A DNA stretch of 5,345 bases from contig JAKAAV010000183.1 of assembly GCA_021802185.1 (NCBI GenBank), forward strand, positions 1 through 5,345. Direction: 5' to 3'. Each line of letters begins with the position of its first letter. Position 1 is the first letter of the stretch. This document shows, in pieces, positions 1 through 5,345 of this stretch. This DNA comes from Chloroflexota bacterium. GTDB lineage: Bacteria > Chloroflexota > Limnocylindria > Limnocylindrales > CSP1-4. The notes under the pieces are model-generated. The model made no database searches. It had not been told where the DNA came from and saw only the letters and a program-made list of their open reading frames with translations. The position numbers and the translations under genes were made by a program.

Positions 1-2
1 GA

Positions 3-125
3 GGCCATCAAGGCCCGGTGGGGGGCAACTACCGCGAGAAAGTCCAGATGGCTACGCCAGCGGCGGCCTACGGCGCGGTGCTTGCCGGCGTCGACGTGGT
101 GCTGGTGGGAGCCGGCATCCCACGG
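3..125 (+). other. Nitronate monooxygenase-like segment (C-terminal FMN-binding part) at the head of the first frame
   Basis: The first ~41 codons do not look like a glycosyltransferase. They read GHQGPVGGNY, REKVQMATPAAAYG, AVLAGVDVVLVGAGIPR. From memory this closely matches the conserved C-terminal core of a nitronate monooxygenase (2-nitropropane dioxygenase-like, FMN-dependent TIM barrel) subgroup, which has blocks of the type GPVG-NYLEKIQMATP, YGAMLAGVDYVLMGAGIPRE. The match is continuous to the Arg codon at 123-125. After that the frame continues as glycosyltransferase sequence. The upstream barrel would lie left of the window, and the rest of the enzyme downstream is absent. The GTG at 18 sits inside the conserved block with no ribosome binding site, so it is not a credible start. 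Family resemblance is strong by eye but was not tested by a search. Confidence 0.7.
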
Positions 126-758
126 GGGCTGCCGAGCCTGCTCGACGCGCTGGCGCGGCTCTCGGCCAGCCAGCCGCCGGCGCCGTTCACGTGCCGGGTC
201 GTCGGTGACGGTCCGCTCGCCGGCCACCTCCGGAACCGGGCGGAAGCGCTCGGCATCGGTCCGCTCGTCGTGTTCGACGGTGCGCGGCCGCACTGGGCCG
301 TGGCCGAGGCGTACGGCGATGCGGATGTCTTCGTGCAGGCCAGCGTCGTGCTGCCGGACGGCGATCGCGACGGGATCCCGAACGTCCTCCTCGAGGCGAT
401 GGCCAGCGGGCTGCCCGTCGTCGCCACGAGCGTCGCGGGGATCCCCGAGGCCGTGGCCGACGGCGAGACCGGACTCCTCGTCCCGGGCGCAGACCCCGAC
501 GCGCTCGCTGCCGCGATCGCCCGCCTTGCCGCCGACCCTGGCCTCCGGGCGACGCTCGGGCGCGCCGCCCGGGCCCGCGTCCTCGACCAGTTCGACCGCC
601 GGGCGACCGTGCGGACAATGGCAACGCTGTTCGGCGGCGCGCGAGGAGCTCGCGGGCTCGATGCGCCGGACGCGGTCGTGGGGGCCGAGCCCGCGTCGCG
701 CTTCGCGCCCGGGGAGGCGTCGTCGCAAGCCATGTTCCCGGAAGTGGCCTCGCGATGA
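3..758 (+). CDS. Chimeric partial frame: GT4 glycosyltransferase C-terminal lobe behind a nitronate monooxygenase-like head
   Basis: The frame is open from the left edge to the TGA at 756-758. From about position 126 it is the C-terminal Rossmann lobe of a GT-B fold, family 4 glycosyltransferase, which binds the nucleotide-sugar donor. Visible motifs are RGLPSLLDALARL (start of the lobe), VVGDGP (198-215), and DGDRDGIPNVLLEAMA with the catalytic-region acid at 393-395 (E) preceded eight residues earlier by D at 369-371, a D variant of the E-x7-E motif. GLPVVAT-VAGIPEAV, TGLLVP and the final FDRRATV helix follow. This family normally has about 370-420 residues. Here the whole acceptor-binding N-terminal lobe is missing and replaced by the nitronate monooxygenase-like segment, so the product as read is unlikely to be an active transferase. 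The last ~40 residues (about 633-755) are a low-complexity Gly/Ala/Pro tail. Its stop overlaps the next gene's start by four bases (ATGA). The GT4 identity of the C-terminal part is secure; the real gene boundaries are not. Confidence 0.8.
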   Translation, partial: GHQGPVGGNYREKVQMATPAAAYGAVLAGVDVVLVGAGIPRGLPSLLDALARLSASQPPAPFTCRVVGDGPLAGHLRNRAEALGIGPLVVFDGARPHWAVAEAYGDADVFVQASVVLPDGDRDGIPNVLLEAMASGLPVVATSVAGIPEAVADGETGLLVPGADPDALAAAIARLAADPGLRATLGRAARARVLDQFDRRATVRTMATLFGGARGARGLDAPDAVVGAEPASRFAPGEASSQAMFPEVASR

Positions 759-2005
759 GGATCGCGTACATGCTCCCCGATCCCGGCATTCCGGTCGGCG
801 GCACGAAGGGTGCCTCGGTCCACGTCGCCGAGCTCACCCGCGCCTACGTCCGCGCGGGACACGAGGTGCTGCTGGTCGCGATGCGGACGGCCGGGCCTGC
901 CCCGGAGGGCGTCGACCTCCAGATCCTCGACCCCGGACCGCTCCCGCAGGGTCCGGAGCACGACCACGAGCGCATCGCCGCGACGGAGTGGTTCTTCGAG
1001 GAAGCCGTCGCGTCCGTGCGCGACTTCGCCCCCGACCTCGTCCACGAGCGCCTGTCCGCGTTCGCGGGCGGCGGCCCCCATTTCGCCGCGGTGCTCGGGG
1101 TCCGCAGGCTCGTCGAGGTGAACGCGCCCGTCATCGCGGAGCGCGCGAGCCGGCTCCGCGTCGCTGACCTCGACACTGCCGAGGGGCTCGAACGCGCCGC
1201 GCTCGCCGACGCTCGCGCCGTCGCCGTCTCCGCCCCGCTCGCCGGCTGGGCCCGTGAGCGCGGCGCCGCCGCCGCCGCCGTCGTGCCGAACGGCGTGGAC
1301 GTCGACCGGTTCGCGCCCGACGCCGTCGCGTCGGCGGTCGTGCGGGCCTCACTGGGCCTCGCGGGCGCCGACGTCGTCGGGTTCATCGGCAGCCTGAAGC
1401 CGTGGCACGGCGTCGACGTCCTGCTCGACGCAGCCGCGACGCTTGCCGCACGACGCTTTCGCCTGCACGTCCTCGTCGTGGGTGACGGCCCGGACCGGCC
1501 GAGCCTGGAAGTCCGCGCCACGCGCCGTCTCGAGGGGCGCGTCCATTTCGTGGGCGCGGTCCCGGCGGCGGCAATCCCCGCATACCTCGCCGCGTTCGAC
1601 GTGGCCGCGGCGCCGTACCGCGCGCCGGCCACGGCCGTCGACTTCTACTTCTCGCCGCTCAAGGTCGTCGAGGCGATGGCGGCGGCGCGCCCGGTGGTCG
1701 CGTCGCGCTTCGCCCCGATCGAGGATCTGCTCGCCGGCCACGGGAGCCTCGTGCCCCCGGGGGACGTCCCCGCGCTCGCCGCCGCGATCGACGCCGCCCT
1801 CGACGATCCCGACGCCGCCGCACGTGCCACGGCCGGCCGGCAGCACGCCGTACGAGCCCACGGCTGGGATGCGGTCGTGCGGCAAACCCTGTCCGCGGCG
1901 TTCGACCCGGTCGGAGCCACGCAGACGGCGGGCGCACGCGCCACGGCCGTGCCGGCCGGAGACCAGCCGGGCGGGCTGGCAGCGGCAACGGGAGTCGCGG
2001 CATGA
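755..2005 (+). CDS. GT4 family glycosyltransferase (complete, 416 aa)
   Basis: This is a predicted cytoplasmic GT-B glycosyltransferase that transfers a sugar from a nucleotide donor to a glycan or lipid-linked acceptor; donor and acceptor cannot be read from sequence. The N-lobe opens with MRIAYMLPDPGIPVGGTKGASVHV (first 24 residues), the glycine-rich loop typical of the family, followed by a helix ending in AGHEVLLVA. The inter-lobe region carries VPNGVDVDRF (about 177-186). The C-lobe starts at GFIGSLKPWHG (209-219). It has VVGDGP (241-246), VHFVGAVP (263-270) and SPLKVVEAMAAARPVVAS (300-317). Glu306 is the second acid of the E-x7-E motif, but the first position (298) is Tyr, as in GT4 members with the SPLK variant. 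Residues ~385-416 are a low-complexity Ala/Gly/Thr tail. The ATG at 755 is chosen because the GT-B beta strand begins at once; only a weak GGAAG (740-744) precedes it. It overlaps both neighbours by ATGA, so coupled translation with the upstream frame and the ABC exporter is likely. There are no signal peptide or membrane segments. Confidence 0.9.
   Translation: MRIAYMLPDPGIPVGGTKGASVHVAELTRAYVRAGHEVLLVAMRTAGPAPEGVDLQILDPGPLPQGPEHDHERIAATEWFFEEAVASVRDFAPDLVHERLSAFAGGGPHFAAVLGVRRLVEVNAPVIAERASRLRVADLDTAEGLERAALADARAVAVSAPLAGWARERGAAAAAVVPNGVDVDRFAPDAVASAVVRASLGLAGADVVGFIGSLKPWHGVDVLLDAAATLAARRFRLHVLVVGDGPDRPSLEVRATRRLEGRVHFVGAVPAAAIPAYLAAFDVAAAPYRAPATAVDFYFSPLKVVEAMAAARPVVASRFAPIEDLLAGHGSLVPPGDVPALAAAIDAALDDPDAAARATAGRQHAVRAHGWDAVVRQTLSAAFDPVGATQTAGARATAVPAGDQPGGLAAATGVAA
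1990..1994 (+). promoter_or_regulatory. Shine-Dalgarno site for the ABC exporter gene
   Basis: GGGAG lies seven bases before the ATG at 2002, inside the end of the upstream glycosyltransferase gene. It supports that ATG as the start, and with the ATGA overlap it suggests translation by both re-initiation and direct ribosome entry. In such GC-rich DNA a GGAG match by chance is not rare. Confidence 0.5.
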
Positions 2006-3813
2006 TCCGGAGGTTTGCACCGTACCTCCGGCCCGTTCGCGGCGCGCTGACCGCAGGCCTCGCCGCCGGCATCGTCCAGGCCGCCATGCAGTGGCTCGAG
2101 CCGTGGCCGCTGAAGCTCATCTTCGACAGCGTCATCGGCACGCACCCCCTCCCGGGCTTCCTCGCGTTCCTGCCGGGGCGACCGGTCGACAGGCTGACCG
2201 TGCTGGCCCTCGCGATGCTCGCGATCGCGGCGTGGCTCGGGATCTTCCGCTACGTCGCAGACCGGCTCGTGGCGCAGGCCGGTCAGCGCGTGGTCTTCGC
2301 GATCCGGTCCGACCTCTTCCGCCACATCGAGGGACAGTCGCTGAGCTTCCACGAGCGGCGCCTCACCGGCGACCTGCTCAGCCGTCTCGGCGGCGACGTG
2401 CAGTCGGTCCAGGGCGTGATGGTCAACGCGATCCCCGTCCTGGTGAACAACGTCCTGGCGCTCGCCGGGATGCTGGTCATCATGTTCTGGATCGACTGGC
2501 GTTACACGCTCGTCGCGATGTCGCTGTCGCCGGTCCTGTACCTCGCCGTGCGCGGCTTTCTCGGCCGGATCAAGTCGCAGCAGCGCCGGGCGCGCCGCTG
2601 GGAAGGCATGGCCACGGGCGTCGCCCAGGAGGTCCTCACGTCGATCACCGCCGTCCAGGCGTTCGGGCGCGAGGACGACGAGGCCGAGCGGTACGGACGT
2701 GCGAGCGCGCAGTCGCTCGAGGCGAGTCAGGAGGCCGTCGCGATGCAGGCGGCATTCACGCCGACCGTCACGTTCCTGATGACCGCCGCGACGGTCCTCG
2801 TCGTGTGGTTCGGTGTCGAGTCCGTCCTGACCGGACAACTGACTCCGGGCGACCTGCTCGTGTTCATGGCCTATCTGCGCGGGATGTACTCACCCGTCCG
2901 GCAGCTCGCCAAGCTCGGCAACGTCGTCACGCGCGGCCTCGCCGCGGCGGAACGGCTCGCCGAGACCCTCGCCACCGACGAGCGCATCCCCGAGCGGCCG
3001 TCCGCCCGCCGGCTGGCCAGGCCCCTCGGGGCCCTGTCGTTCCGGGGCGTGAGCCTCGAATATCCCAACGGGATGCTGGCCCTTGACGAGGTGTCCCTCG
3101 ACATCCCCGCCGGCGCGCGCGTCGCGATCGTCGGCGCGACGGGATCAGGCAAGAGCTCCATGCTCCAGCTCGTCCCACGCTTCTATGACCCGAGCGAGGG
3201 GAGCGTCGAGCTCGACGGCGTCGACCTGCGCGACCTCACGATCGCGGGCCTGCGCGAGCTGGTGGCGTACGTGCCACAGGAGCCATACCTCTTCCAGGGG
3301 CCCGTCTGGGAGAACATCACCTACGGCGGGCATGGGCTGTCCCGTGAAGCGGCCGTCGTCGCGGCGCGCGCCGCGGGCGTCCACGAGGTGCTGACCCGCC
3401 TGAGCGACGGGTACGACACCATCGTGTCGGAGCGGGGCGCATCGCTCTCGGGCGGCCAACGGCAGTGCATCGCGCTGGCGCGAGCGATGGTGCGCGACCC
3501 GCGCGTGATCCTGCTCGACGAGCCCACGACGGGACTGGACGAGCAGGCCCAGCAGTGGCTGCTCGACGCGCTCGAGCGCGTCTCGGGCGGACGCACGACC
3601 CTCGTCGTGAGCCACGAGCGGCGCGTCGTCGAGCGGGCCGACGTCGTGGTCGCGATCGCGTCCGGGAGAGTCGTGTCAACCGGGACCGCGGCGGCCGCGT
3701 TCGAGCGAGCTTTCGGGGGCGGCGCGAGCGCAGACGGGCCGGGGGCCGTGCTCGTCGCGCCGGGCCGCGTCTTCGGTCCATCGCCCGCGCGGGCCGACGC
3801 CATGGGCGCCTGA
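2002..3813 (+). CDS. ABC exporter half-transporter, permease fused to ATPase (MsbA-like, 603 aa)
   Basis: This is a type IV (MsbA/Sav1866-like) ABC exporter subunit expected to work as a homodimer in the cytoplasmic membrane. The first ~310 residues are the membrane domain. Hydrophobic stretches lie near 16-40 (containing WLEPWPLKLIFD), 64-90, 142-165, 168-190, 250-275 and 282-300, consistent with six helices. The ATPase domain follows: A-loop Tyr354, Walker A GATGSGKS (378-385, Lys384), Q-loop Gln426 in VAYVPQEPYLF, X-loop SERG (476-479), signature LSGGQ (482-486), Walker B VILLDEP (502-508, catalytic Glu507), D-loop GLDE (511-514) and H-loop His538. All catalytic residues are intact. Two details differ from the commonest exporters: TTGLD rather than TSALD, and SHERRV rather than AHRLST after the switch histidine. 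A Gly/Ala/Pro-rich tail follows ~571. Coupling to two glycosyltransferase frames suggests export or flipping of a glycolipid or glycan precursor. Peptide or drug export cannot be excluded from sequence alone. Confidence 0.93.
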   Translation: MIRRFAPYLRPVRGALTAGLAAGIVQAAMQWLEPWPLKLIFDSVIGTHPLPGFLAFLPGRPVDRLTVLALAMLAIAAWLGIFRYVADRLVAQAGQRVVFAIRSDLFRHIEGQSLSFHERRLTGDLLSRLGGDVQSVQGVMVNAIPVLVNNVLALAGMLVIMFWIDWRYTLVAMSLSPVLYLAVRGFLGRIKSQQRRARRWEGMATGVAQEVLTSITAVQAFGREDDEAERYGRASAQSLEASQEAVAMQAAFTPTVTFLMTAATVLVVWFGVESVLTGQLTPGDLLVFMAYLRGMYSPVRQLAKLGNVVTRGLAAAERLAETLATDERIPERPSARRLARPLGALSFRGVSLEYPNGMLALDEVSLDIPAGARVAIVGATGSGKSSMLQLVPRFYDPSEGSVELDGVDLRDLTIAGLRELVAYVPQEPYLFQGPVWENITYGGHGLSREAAVVAARAAGVHEVLTRLSDGYDTIVSERGASLSGGQRQCIALARAMVRDPRVILLDEPTTGLDEQAQQWLLDALERVSGGRTTLVVSHERRVVERADVVVAIASGRVVSTGTAAAAFERAFGGGASADGPGAVLVAPGRVFGPSPARADAMGA

Positions 3814-3869
3814 CCTTCACCGGCCCGGCGAGGTCTTCTCGTTCCGAGCCACCGTCACGACACACGCCG

Positions 3870-3905
3870 CCACCCGATCCGGGTGCGGGCATCGCCACCG
3901 ATCCG
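3870..3905 (+). repeat. Short imperfect direct repeat, CCACC(C)GATCCG
   Basis: CCACCCGATCCG (3870-3881) and CCACCGATCCG (3895-3905) are the same motif apart from one extra C, starting 25 bases apart. The first copy overlaps the left arm and centre of the dyad at 3871-3885. They could be paired protein-binding sites or simple low-complexity similarity; nothing else supports a function. Confidence 0.3.
3871..3885. repeat. Perfect 6-3-6 inverted repeat in the intergenic gap
   Basis: CACCCG-ATC-CGGGTG is a perfect dyad with six-base arms and a three-base centre, 68 bases upstream of the dehydrogenase start. It could be an operator half-site pair or form a short GC hairpin in RNA. No T-run follows it, so it is not a normal intrinsic terminator. 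In DNA this GC-rich, a dyad of this size in a 140-base gap is not far from chance expectation, so the function is unproven. Confidence 0.35.
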
Positions 3906-3941
3906 CGTCGCCGGCCACTCTCGGCGGCGGCGACACCTCCG

Positions 3942-3946
3942 AGGAG
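3942..3946 (+). promoter_or_regulatory. Shine-Dalgarno site for the UDP-glucose dehydrogenase gene
   Basis: AGGAG is followed by seven bases and then the ATG at 3954. It is the best ribosome binding site in the window. It fixes this start, which places the Rossmann GAGYVG motif about 18 residues in. Confidence 0.75.
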
Positions 3947-3953
3947 AAGGACC

Positions 3954-5345
3954 ATGGCTTCGACCACCCACGGCCGCGCCGAGCGCGCAACCGACCTGTG
4001 CATCGTCGGCGCGGGGTATGTCGGCCTCACCGCCGCCGCATGCTTCGCCGACCTGGGCCACCGCGTCCGGTGCCTCGAGGCCAGCGCGACCCGGCTCGAC
4101 CTGCTTCGTCGCGGGATCATCCCGATCTTCGAGCCCGGCCTCGATGAGCTGGTCGCGCGAAACGTCGCGGAGGGCCGCCTGTCGTTCACCGGCGACGTCG
4201 ACGAGGCGATGGCCGACGCGTCGATCGTGTTCATGTGCGTGGGAACGCCGCCGCGCGCCGACGGCACACCCGACCTCGGCCAGCTCGAGCGGGCGGCGCG
4301 CAGCGTGGTCACGAGCACGAGCCGCGACCTGATCCTCGTCAACAAGAGCACCGTGCCGCCGGGTACCGGCGAGGCGCTGGAGCTCCTGTCGGAGGAGCAC
4401 GCGGCGCCCGGGCAGCGGGTCAGCGTCGTGTCGAACCCGGAATTCCTGCGCGAGAGCCGCGCCGTCGAGGACTTCTTCCACCCGGACCGGATCGTCGTCG
4501 GTGCCGAGGACACGGAGGCAGGCCGGCGCGTCGCCGAGCTGTACGAGCCGGGAACCCCGATCGTGCTGAGCGACCGGCGCGGCGCAGAGCTCGTCAAGTA
4601 CGCGTCGAACGCGTTCCTCGCGATCAAGATCTCCTTCGCGAACGAGATCGCCGGGCTCTGCGAGCGGCTGGGCACCGACGCCACCCCTGTTCTTCGCGGT
4701 GTCGGTCTCGACAGCCGCATCGGAACCCAGTTCCTCAGCCAGGGGCCCGGCTACGGCGGCTCCTGCCTGCCGAAGGACCTGTCCGGGCTCCTGGCGGTTG
4801 GCGAGGCCGTCGGATACGAGGCGCCGCTGGCGGCGGCCGCCGAGGCGACGAACAAGCGCGCTCGACGCTCCGTCGTCGACCGGCTCGAGGCCGCGCTGGG
4901 CGGCCTGCAGGGCGCCCGGATCGGTCTGCTCGGCCTCGCCTTCAAGCCCGGAACCGACGACACCCGGGACTCGCCCGCCGTCGACCTCGTCCAACTGCTG
5001 GTCGAGCGCGGCGCGATCGTCCGCGCGCACGACCCGCTCGCCGCGCCGGTCGCGATCCCCGCGACGCGTGTCGACAGCGCGCTCGATGCGGCACGACAGT
5101 CAGATGCCCTGGTCATCGCGACGGGGTGGCCGGAGTTCGCGACGCTCGACCCGGAGATCGTCGGCGACGCGATGGGCCGGCGCATCGTCTTCGACGCCGT
5201 CAACGCACTGCCGTCGGCCGCGTGGCGAGACGCAGGGTTCACCGTCTACGGGGTCGGCCGCGGCGCGCCCACGTCATTCCATCCCGTCGTCTGGGCGCCC
5301 ATCGAGTGGGCGCTGCGGCCGGGGCGTGATGCCGCCGCCCCGGCC
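3954..5345 (+). CDS. ugd: UDP-glucose 6-dehydrogenase (3' end outside the window)
   Basis: This enzyme oxidises UDP-glucose to UDP-glucuronate with two NAD+ in the cytoplasm, supplying a donor for acidic surface glycans. The frame has 464 codons and no stop before the right edge. The N-terminal NAD domain has the Rossmann motif GAGYVG (19-24), the VGTPP block (96-100), NKSTVPPGT (130-138, with Thr133) and NPEFLRE (161-167). The central helix region has VKYASNAFLAIK with Lys215 and Asn219 at the positions of the catalytic Lys/Asn pair. The catalytic loop GPGYGGSCLPKD (264-275) supplies the nucleophile Cys271 and Asp275. The C-terminal domain has GLAFKPGTDDTRDSPA (327-342) and ends with the usual VYGVGRG (431-437). 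GYGGSC plus KYASNAFLA favour UDP-glucose over GDP-mannose or UDP-ManNAc dehydrogenases, although the Leu after the Cys also occurs in the GDP-mannose group. About 27 residues beyond the usual family end (SFHPVVWAPIEWALRPG and on) form an extra tail. It lies 140 bases downstream of the exporter, same strand. Confidence 0.9.
   Translation, partial: MASTTHGRAERATDLCIVGAGYVGLTAAACFADLGHRVRCLEASATRLDLLRRGIIPIFEPGLDELVARNVAEGRLSFTGDVDEAMADASIVFMCVGTPPRADGTPDLGQLERAARSVVTSTSRDLILVNKSTVPPGTGEALELLSEEHAAPGQRVSVVSNPEFLRESRAVEDFFHPDRIVVGAEDTEAGRRVAELYEPGTPIVLSDRRGAELVKYASNAFLAIKISFANEIAGLCERLGTDATPVLRGVGLDSRIGTQFLSQGPGYGGSCLPKDLSGLLAVGEAVGYEAPLAAAAEATNKRARRSVVDRLEAALGGLQGARIGLLGLAFKPGTDDTRDSPAVDLVQLLVERGAIVRAHDPLAAPVAIPATRVDSALDAARQSDALVIATGWPEFATLDPEIVGDAMGRRIVFDAVNALPSAAWRDAGFTVYGVGRGAPTSFHPVVWAPIEWALRPGRDAAAPA

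Larger units (their letters stand above)
3814..3953 (+). promoter_or_regulatory. Intergenic gap between ABC exporter and UDP-glucose dehydrogenase
   Basis: This 140-base gap is the only non-coding stretch in the window. It breaks the otherwise overlapping gene series, so it is the natural place for a promoter of the dehydrogenase gene or an mRNA processing/attenuation element. I see no AT-rich -10 hexamer or recognisable -35 box; the sequence stays GC-rich throughout. What can be seen is a perfect 15-base dyad (3871-3885), a short imperfect direct repeat (3870-3881 and 3895-3905), a small possible hairpin CGCCG/CGGCG (3909-3913 with 3922-3926), and the Shine-Dalgarno site at the right end. 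No convincing intrinsic terminator follows the exporter, so read-through into the dehydrogenase remains possible. Confidence 0.4.

Noticed and set aside
18..20. GTG as the start codon of the first frame
   Set aside because: The frame is open to the left edge, the GTG lies within the conserved GPVGGNY block, and no ribosome binding site precedes it.
68..1081. Minus-strand open frame across the first frame and the second glycosyltransferase
   Set aside because: It spans two real + strand genes, shows no family motif and has the composition of a GC-driven shadow frame.
1262..1282. GCC/CCG triplet run (GGCGCCGCCGCCGCCGCC)
   Set aside because: It encodes a short Ala run at residues 171-175 of the glycosyltransferase and reflects codon use in GC-rich DNA, not a distinct repeat element.
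3812..3843. Possible intrinsic terminator after the ABC exporter: GACCT (3812-3816) pairing with AGGTC (3831-3835), followed by TTCTCGTT
   Set aside because: The stem is only five pairs around a 14-base loop, it overlaps the stop codon, and the T-rich part is interrupted by C and G. Too weak to call.
3855..5030. Long open frame on the minus strand opposite the dehydrogenase (391 codons)
   Set aside because: It is antisense to a gene with clear catalytic motifs. Its translation is Arg/Ala/Asp-rich with no recognisable domain, and long antisense frames are expected in very GC-rich genes.
3954..5345. GDP-mannose 6-dehydrogenase or UDP-ManNAc dehydrogenase as alternative identity
   Set aside because: GPGYGGSC and VKYASNAFLAIKISFANE fit the UDP-glucose dehydrogenase group better. 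The Leu after the catalytic Cys, as in GDP-mannose dehydrogenases, is not enough to overturn this.

Overview
The window is very GC-rich DNA. All convincing coding capacity lies on the + strand, with G or C dominating third codon positions. It looks like part of a cell-surface glycan locus from a high-GC bacterium. Protein style (Ala/Arg/Asp-rich, GC-saturated codons) and the relatives I recall suggest Actinomycetota or Chloroflexota. No phylogenetic marker is present, so that placement is an inference.

Layout. (1) Positions 3-758: an open frame that enters from the left edge. Its first ~41 codons read like the FMN-binding C-terminal part of a nitronate monooxygenase. From about position 126 it becomes, in frame, the C-terminal (nucleotide-sugar-binding) lobe of a family 4 glycosyltransferase (GT4). 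The junction is the oddest thing in the window: an assembly chimera, a deletion/recombination scar, or, least likely, a real fusion. (2) Positions 755-2005: a complete GT4 glycosyltransferase. (3) Positions 2002-3813: a complete half-size ABC exporter (membrane domain plus ATPase). (4) Positions 3814-3953: a 140-base gap with a small perfect dyad and a good Shine-Dalgarno site. (5) From 3954 to the right edge: a UDP-glucose 6-dehydrogenase with all recognised catalytic residues. It has no stop codon inside the window and carries an unusual C-terminal tail.

How the genes fit together. The first three frames are joined by two identical ATGA stop/start overlaps (755-758 and 2002-2005), so they are probably one translationally coupled unit. 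The dehydrogenase makes UDP-glucuronate, a sugar donor. The glycosyltransferases would build a glycan or glycolipid, and the ABC exporter would move it, or a lipid-linked form of it, across the membrane. The individual family assignments are solid; the specific product and the pathway link are inference.

I found no RNA genes, CRISPR arrays, insertion sequences or attachment sites. Apart from the chimeric first frame, this is a fairly ordinary surface-polysaccharide neighbourhood, and I do not see clear evidence for a previously undescribed system.
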